From NCBI GenBank assembly GCA_913055195.1, contig CAJXJU010000113.1:1-5360 (forward strand): a stretch of DNA of 5,360 nt, in the 5' to 3' direction. Positions 1 to 5,360 of the stretch are shown here, in pieces. Each line of letters starts with the position of its first letter. Position 1 is the stretch's first letter. This stretch comes from an uncultured Desulfohalobiaceae bacterium. GTDB taxonomy: Bacteria > Desulfobacterota > Desulfovibrionia > Desulfovibrionales > Desulfonatronovibrionaceae. Below the pieces are notes generated by a model that worked only from the letters and a program-made list of their open reading frames with translations, had not been told where the DNA came from and did not search any database. A program made the position numbers and the translations under genes.

Positions 1-32
1 AACTGTGTTTTGGTCATTTAAACATTTGAAAA

Positions 33-73
33 TTCGGATTTGTTTCGGATTTCGAAATTCGGATTTCGAATTT
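33..73. repeat. Degenerate TTCGGATTT repeat tract
   Basis: TTCGGATTT occurs three times, at 33-41, 44-52 and 58-66, with unit starts 11 and 14 bases apart. The last unit sits in an 8-bp inverted repeat: TTCGAAAT at 51-58, ATTTCGAA at 63-70, with loop TCGG. The tract is AT-rich and has no useful open frame. It resembles the degenerate TTCG-rich filler seen between genes in many environmental deltaproteobacterial genomes; that likeness is from memory. A role as an operator for ndk is possible but unsupported. Confidence 0.6.
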
Positions 74-101
74 CTCAACTTTCGGAACTCCGAAAGTTGA
101 G
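74..101. repeat. Perfect 12-bp hairpin upstream of ndk
   Basis: CTCAACTTTCGG (74-85) and CCGAAAGTTGAG (90-101) are exact reverse complements separated by the tetraloop AACT. The symmetry extends one more base inward. Neither strand has a T-run after the stem, so it does not look like an intrinsic terminator. It lies 79 bases before the ndk start and could be a dispersed palindromic repeat, a protein-binding site or a leader structure. Ten bases of its left arm recur in the hairpin at 5221-5263. Confidence 0.75.
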
Positions 102-169
102 TCGTGAATTCTAAATTCTGAACTTGCACTTTCAAGCAACACTTTGTAGGAAGCGCAAAAAACATCAAC

Positions 170-174
170 GGAGG
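170..174 (+). promoter_or_regulatory. Shine-Dalgarno site of ndk
   Basis: GGAGG lies 5 bases before the ATG at 180 and fixes that start. No good promoter is evident before it. The best -35-like hexamer is TTGCAC at 124-129, but the hexamer 17 bases later, TAGGAA, is a poor -10 box. Confidence 0.8.
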
Positions 175-179
175 ATAAG

Positions 180-599
180 ATGGTCGAAAGAACTCTTTCT
201 ATTATTAAACCAGATGCCGTGCAGAGAAACCTGCAGGGCGCGATTTTAAAGATGATTCAGGAAGCAGGTCTAAAAATCATTGCCATGAAAATGATCAGAT
301 TAACCAAAGAAAATGCTCAGGCTTTTTATGCTGAACACAAAGAAAAGCCATTTTTCGATAGCATGACTACCAATATGTCATCAGGACCTGTTGTGGTTTC
401 TGTACTGGAAGGGGAAAATGCCATTAGCAGATACCGTCAGCTCATGGGCGCAACCAATCCAGCCAATGCTGAAGAAGGTACCATCAGAAAAAAATATGCC
501 CTTGATATTGAACGCAATTCTGTTCATGGTTCAGATACACCTGAAACCGCGGCCAGAGAAATTGCCTTCTTTTTCAATCAAATGGAGATAATTGGCTAA
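180..599 (+). CDS. ndk: Nucleoside diphosphate kinase
   Basis: This cytoplasmic enzyme moves the gamma-phosphate of ATP to other (deoxy)nucleoside diphosphates through a phosphohistidine intermediate, and so balances NTP and dNTP pools. The 139-residue product is the usual full length for the bacterial family. It begins with the standard [11 protein letters not shown] segment, with the conserved lysine at residue 10. It carries the active-site signature NSVHGSD at 113-119, with His116 as the predicted phosphorylated residue. The conserved GATNP (90-94) and GTIR (100-103) segments that shape the nucleotide site are also present. The ATG is supported by GGAGG five bases upstream. The stop TAA shares its last base with the ATG of proC, so the two genes are very probably co-transcribed and translationally coupled. 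Nothing is missing or odd in the protein. Confidence 0.98.
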   Translation: MVERTLSIIKPDAVQRNLQGAILKMIQEAGLKIIAMKMIRLTKENAQAFYAEHKEKPFFDSMTTNMSSGPVVVSVLEGENAISRYRQLMGATNPANAEEGTIRKKYALDIERNSVHGSDTPETAAREIAFFFNQMEIIG

Positions 600-1396
600 T
601 GTTAAAAAAAATTGGCTTTATAGGAGCGGGCAATATGGGCGGGGCCCTTATCCAGGGCCTTGCCCCCAGAGAAGATGTTGAGGTTTACGCCTTTGATTTA
701 GACCAGGAGAAAATAAATAAGCTGGCTCAGGATATTGATTTTATCTCCTGTCAAAACCTGGCCGATTTGATCGAACATTCAGATTACATCGTTCTGGCAG
801 TAAAACCGCAGGTATTAAAAGAGGTCATTGAGGAGATCAAAGACAATTTAAATGCAGAAAAATGTCTTATTTCCATTGCTGCGGGGATAAAACTAAAAAA
901 ATTGATCAGGTGGAGCAACAATATCTGTCCCGTAGTTCGGGTTATGCCCAATACTCCAGCCCTTGTGGGCAGGGGAGTTTTTGCCCTGTGCTTTGATCAT
1001 ATTCTTACTCAAAATATCGATCAAAAGTTTATCATTTCTCTGTTTGCCAGTTTAGGACAGGTCCACGTGCTCAAGGAAGACTATTTTGATATCTTTACCG
1101 CACTGGTTGGCTCAGGGCCGGCCTACATTTTCTATCTTCTGGACGCTTTTATAGATGCGGGCCTTACCTTTGGCCTGCCCAGGGATACGGCCAGACAAAT
1201 GGTCTTTGCCCTGTTTGAGGGTTCACTTTGTATGGCCCAACAGAGTAAACTTCACCTGGTTGAGTTAAAGGAAATGGTCACCTCACCAGGCGGCACTACT
1301 ATTGCAGGACTAAACCAGATGGAGAAGCACGCTGTCAAGGCAGCCATTATTCAGGCCGTAGAGGCAGCATGGAAAAGAAGTAAGGAATTAGGATAA
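599..1396 (+). CDS. proC: Pyrroline-5-carboxylate reductase
   Basis: ProC catalyses the last step of proline synthesis, the NAD(P)H-dependent reduction of 1-pyrroline-5-carboxylate to L-proline, in the cytoplasm. The product has 265 residues, normal for the family. An N-terminal Rossmann fold shows GFIGAGNMGGAL at 6-17, followed by AVKPQ at 67-71 and the VMPNTPALVGRG stretch at 115-126. The C-terminal dimerisation and substrate domain carries the family signature from about 168 to 202, with GSGPAY at 171-176. It also has TSPGGTT at 228-234, where P5C is bound. The start overlaps the ndk stop by one base. A GGAG at 584-587, inside ndk, is 11 bases upstream, somewhat far, so coupling to ndk translation is likely. 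The last 9 bases overlap the end of the convergent gene at 1388-1732, and no terminator hairpin is visible at the junction. Confidence 0.97.
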   Translation: MLKKIGFIGAGNMGGALIQGLAPREDVEVYAFDLDQEKINKLAQDIDFISCQNLADLIEHSDYIVLAVKPQVLKEVIEEIKDNLNAEKCLISIAAGIKLKKLIRWSNNICPVVRVMPNTPALVGRGVFALCFDHILTQNIDQKFIISLFASLGQVHVLKEDYFDIFTALVGSGPAYIFYLLDAFIDAGLTFGLPRDTARQMVFALFEGSLCMAQQSKLHLVELKEMVTSPGGTTIAGLNQMEKHAVKAAIIQAVEAAWKRSKELG

Positions 1397-1732
1397 TCCT
1401 TTTTCTTTATCAGCCTGAACAAGTTTAGAAACATCCATCATGTGGACAAGCTCTTTAGCAACTTCTCTGGGATCAAAATCCTCACTGGTAACTTCACGCA
1501 CACATAATTTCCACGCGCCATCTTCATCCTGCCCCAGATAAAGGCTTCTTTTCACTGCAGAAGTCTTTTCCTTTAAAATGCCAGTAGTAAAAAATGGACG
1601 GGCATAATCAGCATCTTCTTCTGTCCATTCGTACCGTACCTCATCCTCATTCTGAGGAAGACTTCCAAAATGCTTCTCTGCCCAATCACACTGATCAAAA
1701 ATTTCTTTAAGTTGGTCATACTTTGATGCCAT
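1388..1732 (-). CDS. Hypothetical acidic protein, 114 residues
   Basis: I do not recognise this protein family. The product is small, soluble-looking and acidic, with many Glu and Asp residues, especially at 28-41 (ending EWTEEDAD) and 68-93. It has no signal peptide or membrane segment. It contains two cysteines (15 and 77), aromatic residues around 16-50, and a probably helical C-terminus (88-112). It looks like a real gene for three reasons. It has a strong AAGGAG six bases before its ATG. It follows thiDN by only 11 bases on the same strand. It has no long competing frame. It is the last gene of the glnS-DUF2442-thiDN cluster, and its stop lies inside the end of proC (9-bp tail-to-tail overlap). 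A link to thiamine or translation can only be guessed from position. Confidence 0.8.
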   Translation of the reverse strand: MASKYDQLKEIFDQCDWAEKHFGSLPQNEDEVRYEWTEEDADYARPFFTTGILKEKTSAVKRSLYLGQDEDGAWKLCVREVTSEDFDPREVAKELVHMMDVSKLVQADKEKGLS

Positions 1733-1738
1733 GATGTT

Positions 1739-1744
1739 CTCCTT
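1739..1744 (-). promoter_or_regulatory. Shine-Dalgarno overlapping the thiDN stop
   Basis: On the minus strand AAGGAG ends six bases before the ATG at 1732, and its first base is the last base of the thiDN TAA stop (1746-1744). Ribosomes finishing thiDN would therefore sit on the initiation region of the small downstream gene. This supports co-transcription and possible translational coupling. Confidence 0.75.
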
Positions 1745-3132
1745 TATAAAGTCAAAATTCTAATAATCCTATCCAGCTTTTCCATCACATCCTTTGTATC
1801 TTCCCCAATGATTCTGATCATGGGTTCTTTACCTGCCTCGCCCCTGTCAGCAATGGCTACAACCTGCTCCGGATGAGGATGGTCAGATAGTGCTGTAAAT
1901 GTGCCCCACTCCAGGGTTGAACCCTCTTTTTCTTTTAAATCCCCGGGTTCATCCTGACGGTCAAACCAGGCCATAGTAAATCCAGCCTTCTCAACTGCCT
2001 CAACTATCTGCTGCGTATATCTGATGTTAACTGCACAGTGGATTTCAGGATTAACCCTGTTAGCGGCCAGAACAACTTTGGCCATATGGCTGGAAGCCCC
2101 AAAGGCTGGCCAGCCAATAATCACCTGGCCGTCAGATGTATGGGAGATACGCCCCTCAAAAGCAGCCACGTCTCTTATATTTTCTGGCCAGGGCAAAGCC
2201 AGTCCAATATTCATGCGCACTTCAGGGATAAGTAGATGAAAATTTTCCCGTTTTAAAATTTCTTTTCTCACTTCAATAAGCTGCTCTATTACCTTATCTT
2301 TACGCTTAAGTTTTATTAACGGAGCAAGATGATTAACCGGGCCACTTCCTGCCCCTAAATCAAAATTTGCCCTTAGTGCAAGCTGTAAATAATCACGCGC
2401 CCTTTGTACAGCAGACAAAAGATCATGGCCCTGCCCTAAAAATGTTGCAATGGCAGCAGATAAAGTGCATCCTGTCCCATGAGTATTTTTGGTCATAACT
2501 TTTGACCGCTTGATGGGCACAGGTTCTTTGCCTTTTATAGCCAGCCAATCAACTATCTCGTCAGGGCAGCCACTGGGGGCTGCCCCTGCATCGTTATTAA
2601 AATGTCCGCCTTTTAACAAAATAGCTTCAGGTCCCAGGACTAGCAGCTTTTCCAGCGCTAAAAATACTTCCTCTTCGCCATTGATCTTCATTCCAGATAA
2701 AATTTCAGCTTCCAGTTTATTGGGAGTTAGCAAGTCAGCCAGAGGCAAAATCTTTTCTTTTAATTTCTGAAACGCTTCTTCCTCAAGTAATTTATGTCCA
2801 GACCCACTTACACACACCGGATCTACTACCAAAGGAAATTCTTTATCTTTTAGGCCCTGACTTACCTCTTCAATAATCTGAGAGGAAAAAAGCATTCCTG
2901 TCTTGGCCGCGGCTACTGGAAAATCAAAAAGCACTGTTTGCAATTGCTTCAATACAAATCCAGAATCAGGAGCACATATACCTGTCACCTCTTTTGTATT
3001 TTGAGCAGTCAGCGCAGTAATAACTGACAGGCCATAGCCACCCAGCACAGTAATGGTCTTTAAATCTGCCTGAATCCCTGCGCCACCTCCAGAATCAGAG
3101 CCAGCTATAGTGAGAATACATTTTGGATGCAT
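1744..3132 (-). CDS. thiDN: ThiD-ThiN fusion: HMP(-P) kinase and thiamine-phosphate synthase
   Basis: This is a bifunctional thiamine enzyme. The ThiD part phosphorylates hydroxymethylpyrimidine and then its monophosphate. The ThiN part is predicted to join HMP-PP to thiazole phosphate, giving thiamine phosphate in place of ThiE. With the ATG at 3132 the protein has 462 residues. ThiD spans about 1-270, with GSDSGGGAG (11-19), KTGML (77-81), VVDPVCVS (102-109), LTPNKLEAE (135-143) and NTHGTGCT (216-223), Cys222 being the likely catalytic cysteine. After a charged linker (about 272-295), ThiN spans about 300-460, with PEVRMNIG (303-310), FGASSH (344-349), NIRY (369-372), EGSTLEWG (403-410) and DRGEAGKEPMIRIIG (429-443). 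The frame extends upstream to a GTG at 3174, but that would overlap the preceding gene by 25 bases. The ATG has an AGGA eight bases before it and starts exactly at the usual ThiD N-terminus. No TPP riboswitch is visible nearby. Confidence 0.95.
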   Translation of the reverse strand: MHPKCILTIAGSDSGGGAGIQADLKTITVLGGYGLSVITALTAQNTKEVTGICAPDSGFVLKQLQTVLFDFPVAAAKTGMLFSSQIIEEVSQGLKDKEFPLVVDPVCVSGSGHKLLEEEAFQKLKEKILPLADLLTPNKLEAEILSGMKINGEEEVFLALEKLLVLGPEAILLKGGHFNNDAGAAPSGCPDEIVDWLAIKGKEPVPIKRSKVMTKNTHGTGCTLSAAIATFLGQGHDLLSAVQRARDYLQLALRANFDLGAGSGPVNHLAPLIKLKRKDKVIEQLIEVRKEILKRENFHLLIPEVRMNIGLALPWPENIRDVAAFEGRISHTSDGQVIIGWPAFGASSHMAKVVLAANRVNPEIHCAVNIRYTQQIVEAVEKAGFTMAWFDRQDEPGDLKEKEGSTLEWGTFTALSDHPHPEQVVAIADRGEAGKEPMIRIIGEDTKDVMEKLDRIIRILTL

Positions 3133-3140
3133 TATTAATA

Positions 3141-3144
3141 TCCT
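3141..3144 (-). promoter_or_regulatory. Shine-Dalgarno deciding the thiDN start
   Basis: AGGA on the minus strand lies eight bases before the ATG at 3132, in the 17-base gap after the DUF2442 stop. It supports this ATG over the GTG at 3174, which would add 14 residues that do not resemble the ThiD N-terminus. Confidence 0.65.
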
Positions 3145-3149
3145 ATAAA

Positions 3150-3410
3150 TTAAGCAACCTTTTTCATATCGCACACAGCTTTACTATTTTTGTACAAAAA
3201 TTCAGGATCTAAATCTACTCCATTAGGCCATTCTATTGTATCAAAACTAATTCTTACTTGTCGAAATAAATTTTTATCTTTTAGTTCTGAAATTTTTCCT
3301 ATTTCCAGATATGGCTTTAAATCAAAAATTCTCTCTTCACCATTGTAAAACTTCAATTTTAATCTGTAATCATCTAATAAACTTACTTTTTGTATGCCAA
3401 TATACAACAT
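3150..3410 (-). CDS. DUF2442 domain protein, AT-rich, orphan
   Basis: This 86-residue protein matches the DUF2442 family over its whole length. It has an N-terminal beta-rich part with NGEERIFDLKPYL at 23-35, and the characteristic LFRQVRISFDTIEWPNG segment at 48-64 followed by VDLDPEFLY at 65-73. The molecular function of the family is not established. Its members often sit beside DUF4160 genes in pairs proposed to be toxin-antitoxin-like, but no DUF4160 partner is visible here. The gene lies 6 bases after glnS and 17 before thiDN. Its own ribosome site is weak: GAGG sits 13 bases before the ATG, within the last codons of glnS. By my count it is about 27% GC, far below both neighbours, which suggests recent acquisition. 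There is no signal peptide or membrane segment. Confidence 0.9.
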   Translation of the reverse strand: MLYIGIQKVSLLDDYRLKLKFYNGEERIFDLKPYLEIGKISELKDKNLFRQVRISFDTIEWPNGVDLDPEFLYKNSKAVCDMKKVA

Positions 3411-3416
3411 ATTTTT

Positions 3417-5093
3417 CTATTTCCCTCTTAACTTTTTCTCAATTTTAGCCCAGGAATCCCGCAAAGACACAGTGCGGTTAAATATAAGATGATCTTCCTG
3501 CGAATCCGGGTCAACACAAAAATAACCCAACCGCTCAAACTGCACTCTATCGCCGGGCTTACACTGTGCAAGATTGGGTTCCAGGAAACAATCTTGAAGA
3601 ACCTTTAAGGAATCAGGATTGATATATTCCTTAAAACTAATACCCTTTTTCTCATCTTCAGCAGGATTAGGTTTAATAAACAAACGATCATAAAGCCGCA
3701 CTTCTGCTTTAATGGCATGGTCAGCACTGACCCAGTGAATAGTGCCTTTGACCTTCCGGCCATCAGGCGAGTATCCTCCTCTGGTAGCTGGATCATAAGT
3801 ACATCTCAGCTCAATGATCTCACCCTGTTCATTTTTGATTACTTCCTGGCAGGTGATGTAATAGGCATATCTTAAACGCACTTCCCTGCCAGGTGCCAGA
3901 CGAAAAAACTTTTTGGGTGGGTCCTCGCGAAAATCATCACGCTCAATATAAATTTCCCTGGAAAATGGAACCTTGCGGGTCCCCATTGATTCGTCCTCTG
4001 GATTATTGATTGCTGTAAGTTCTTCGGTAACACCTTCTGGATAATTGGTAATCACAACCTTGAGAGGATTTAAGACAGCCATATATCTGGGTGCTCTTTT
4101 GTTTAAATCATCGCGCACGCAATGCTCCAGAAGTGCCATATCTACAATATTATCGCTTTTGGCAATACCAATGCGTTCACAAAAATCCCGAATAGACTCA
4201 GGAGTATAACCTCTGCGGCGCAGACCTGAAATAGTAGGCATCCTGGGATCATCCCATCCACTAACATAACCCTCATCTACCAGTTGTGTAAGCTTGCGTT
4301 TGCTCAAAACAGTATAAGTCAAATTTAAACGGGCAAATTCAATCTGTTGAGGATGACACTTAACCTTTAATTCATCCAGAAACCAATCATATAAAGGCCG
4401 GTGATCTTCAAACTCTAAAGTACACAGGGAATGAGTAATCCCTTCAATGGAATCTGACAAACAATGAGCAAAATCGTATGTAGGATAAATACACCATTTA
4501 TCCCCTGTGCGATGATGACTGGCTTTAACAATGCGGTAGATTACTGGATCGCGCATGTTGATGTTTGGCGAGGCCATATCAATCCTGGCCCTGAGTACAC
4601 ACTCCCCTTCTGCAAACTCTCCGTTTTTCATCTTTTCAAACAATTCCAGATTCTCTTTCACGCTGCGATCCCGATAGGGACTGTTTTTACCCGGCTCGGT
4701 CAGAGTTCCCCTGTATTCACGAATTTCCTCAGCACTTAAATGACACACATAGGCCTTGCCCAGCTTAATAAGCTCTACTGCATACGCATACATTTTATCA
4801 AAATAATCCGAGGCAAAATAAAGATGCTCGCCCCAGTCAAACCCCAGCCAGCGCACATCTTCCATAATAGACTTTACAAATTCAGGGTCTTCTTTTTTGG
4901 GGTTGGTATCGTCAAAACGCAGGTGACACCGACCACCATAATCCAATGCCACGCCAAAATTAAGACAAATAGACTTGGCATGACCAATGTGTAGATAGCC
5001 ATTGGGTTCAGGCGGGAAACGGGTAATCACGGTTTCATGTTTTCCAGTTTTTAAATCCTTTTCAATTATATCCCGAATAAAATTTGACGCCAT
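3417..5093 (-). CDS. glnS: Glutaminyl-tRNA synthetase
   Basis: GlnRS attaches glutamine to tRNA-Gln using ATP, in the cytoplasm. The product is 558 residues, close to the roughly 554 of the E. coli enzyme. This class I synthetase shows [13 protein letters not shown] at 26-38 (HIGH motif at 35-38) and RFDDTNP at 59-65. It also has the KMSKS-type loop VLSKRKL at 262-268, then [16 protein letters not shown] at 281-296. The C-terminal beta-barrel anticodon-binding region starts near 340 and includes GTIHWVSA at 450-457. [12 protein letters not shown] and the full-length C-terminal region separate it from bacterial glutamyl-tRNA synthetase. The ATG has a GGGAG eight bases upstream. It heads the minus-strand cluster. 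I found no T-box motif and no convincing promoter between 5094 and 5153. Confidence 0.98.
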   Translation of the reverse strand: MASNFIRDIIEKDLKTGKHETVITRFPPEPNGYLHIGHAKSICLNFGVALDYGGRCHLRFDDTNPKKEDPEFVKSIMEDVRWLGFDWGEHLYFASDYFDKMYAYAVELIKLGKAYVCHLSAEEIREYRGTLTEPGKNSPYRDRSVKENLELFEKMKNGEFAEGECVLRARIDMASPNINMRDPVIYRIVKASHHRTGDKWCIYPTYDFAHCLSDSIEGITHSLCTLEFEDHRPLYDWFLDELKVKCHPQQIEFARLNLTYTVLSKRKLTQLVDEGYVSGWDDPRMPTISGLRRRGYTPESIRDFCERIGIAKSDNIVDMALLEHCVRDDLNKRAPRYMAVLNPLKVVITNYPEGVTEELTAINNPEDESMGTRKVPFSREIYIERDDFREDPPKKFFRLAPGREVRLRYAYYITCQEVIKNEQGEIIELRCTYDPATRGGYSPDGRKVKGTIHWVSADHAIKAEVRLYDRLFIKPNPAEDEKKGISFKEYINPDSLKVLQDCFLEPNLAQCKPGDRVQFERLGYFCVDPDSQEDHLIFNRTVSLRDSWAKIEKKLRGK

Positions 5094-5153
5094 TTTGTCT
5101 TCTCCCTGCTCACAACTAATTTCTCCAGATAATTTTTAATTCAAATAAAACAG

Positions 5154-5184
5154 CCTGATTTTTCAGTCAAATAAAAAAATCAGG
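5154..5184 (-). terminator. Hairpin A, possible leftward terminator
   Basis: CCTGATTTTT (5154-5163) and AAAAATCAGG (5175-5184) are perfect 10-bp complementary arms around an 11-base loop. Read on the minus strand the stem is followed by CTGTTTTATTT, a moderate U-tract. The stem is AT-rich, with only four G-C pairs. It may end transcription from a gene to the right, or sit in the glnS leader. Confidence 0.5.
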
Positions 5185-5219
5185 GACAGAAAAAATGTAG
5201 TTCTCCTCAGTCCCTTTTT
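5182..5219. terminator. Hairpin B, possible bidirectional terminator
   Basis: AGGGACAGA (5182-5190) and TCAGTCCCT (5207-5215) pair with one mismatch around a 16-base loop. On the plus strand the GTCCC arm runs straight into TTTTT (5215-5219). On the minus strand the stem is followed after two bases by a seven-T run. It therefore has terminator features both ways. It shares three bases with hairpin A, so both cannot form fully at once. The GGGACAG-type arms also recall palindromic repeats found in many genomes (from memory). Confidence 0.5.
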
Positions 5220-5220
5220 A

Positions 5221-5263
5221 ACTTAACTTTCGGAGTTGAAAATCGGCACTCCAAAAATTAAGT
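5221..5263. repeat. Hairpin C, 16-bp imperfect palindrome
   Basis: ACTTAACTTTCGGAGT (5221-5236) and ACTCCAAAAATTAAGT (5248-5263) pair at 14 of 16 positions around an 11-base loop. In a minus-strand transcript both exceptions become G-U wobbles, so the RNA would be fully paired; in a plus-strand transcript they are C-A mismatches. This hints that the minus-strand RNA is the relevant one. It contains AACTTTCGGA, also found in the hairpin at 74-101. Confidence 0.65.
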
Positions 5264-5292
5264 AAATAACCTTCTCCAGATGCGTTTCCCAA

Positions 5293-5360
5293 TCACATCC
5301 CCCACACCTTTATTCTTTTGCCATTATATTCCTCATCCCTCTCAAATATCTTCTCCTCCC
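5293..5360 (-). other. Possible 3' end of an upstream minus-strand gene
   Basis: On the minus strand one frame is open from the window edge to a TGA at 5295-5293. It encodes about 21 residues, rich in charged amino acids and ending KRIKVWGM. The strand is purine-rich, as coding strands often are. The frame is followed by the three hairpins, as expected after a gene end. It is far too short to identify and may be chance. Confidence 0.2.

Noticed and set aside
124..152. Promoter-like TTGCAC with a hexamer 17 bases later, before ndk
   Set aside because: The -35 box is fair, but TAGGAA is a poor -10, so it cannot be called above background in AT-rich DNA.
391..591. 66-codon frame inside ndk
   Set aside because: It is in an alternative frame within a fully conserved ndk and gives a sequence with no family resemblance.
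1388..1404. AGGATAATCCT followed by T-run as a terminator at the end of proC
   Set aside because: The palindrome has a one-base centre and cannot form a stable hairpin loop.
2024..2770. Plus-strand open frames of 65 to 93 codons opposite thiDN
   Set aside because: They are overlapping, low-complexity frames antisense to well-conserved enzyme domains, so they are shadows.
2877..2882. CTGAGA, a motif seen in TPP riboswitches
   Set aside because: It is on the plus strand inside the thiD coding region, antisense to the gene, with no surrounding THI-box structure.
3133..3174. GTG start at 3174 extending ThiDN by 14 residues
   Set aside because: It would overlap the DUF2442 gene by 25 bases and adds residues unlike any ThiD N-terminus. 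The ATG at 3132 has an AGGA at good spacing.
4464..4994. Plus-strand open frames of 91 and 84 codons opposite glnS
   Set aside because: They lie antisense to a clearly functional synthetase, have no recognisable product, and look like shadows of glnS codon usage.
5094..5153. Promoter for glnS, for example TTGAAT near 5140
   Set aside because: No TATAAT-like hexamer lies at a suitable distance. The AT-richness alone makes weak matches inevitable.

Overview
The window looks like an ordinary chromosomal stretch from a bacterium of moderate GC (coding regions sampled at about 45%). The best guess is a deltaproteobacterium (Desulfobacterota), perhaps Desulfovibrionales-like. That guess rests on the general look of the proteins, a bacterial GlnRS, the ThiD-ThiN fusion and the style of the intergenic repeats. 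It is inference from memory, not a database result. All five recognised proteins appear intact, and I see no phage, transposase, CRISPR, rRNA or tRNA gene.

Layout. Positions 1-179 are an AT-rich intergenic region. It holds three copies of a TTCGGATTT motif and a near-perfect hairpin, followed by a strong Shine-Dalgarno. A two-gene plus-strand unit follows: ndk (nucleoside diphosphate kinase, 180-599) and proC (pyrroline-5-carboxylate reductase, 599-1396), whose stop and start share one base. It converges on a four-gene minus-strand cluster and overlaps its last gene tail-to-tail by 9 bp. In transcription order the cluster is glnS (glutaminyl-tRNA synthetase, 5093-3417), a small AT-rich DUF2442 gene (3410-3150), a thiD-thiN fusion (3132-1744) and an unrecognised acidic 114-residue protein (1732-1388). 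Gaps of 6, 17 and 11 bases suggest one operon. Positions 5094-5360 are non-coding apart from a possible gene tail at the very edge. They carry three inverted repeats that probably terminate transcription arriving from the right, or may lie in the glnS leader.

How the genes work together. They do not form one pathway. Ndk balances nucleoside triphosphates, ProC makes proline, GlnRS charges tRNA-Gln, and ThiDN makes thiamine phosphate from the pyrimidine and thiazole precursors without a ThiE enzyme. The DUF2442 gene is about 27% GC between neighbours near 45%, and looks like a late arrival in a housekeeping operon.

I found no convincing new multi-gene system. The points most worth a second look are the orphan DUF2442 insertion, the cluster of overlapping hairpins upstream of glnS, a 10-base core shared by hairpins at the two ends of the window, and the unrecognised last gene of the operon.
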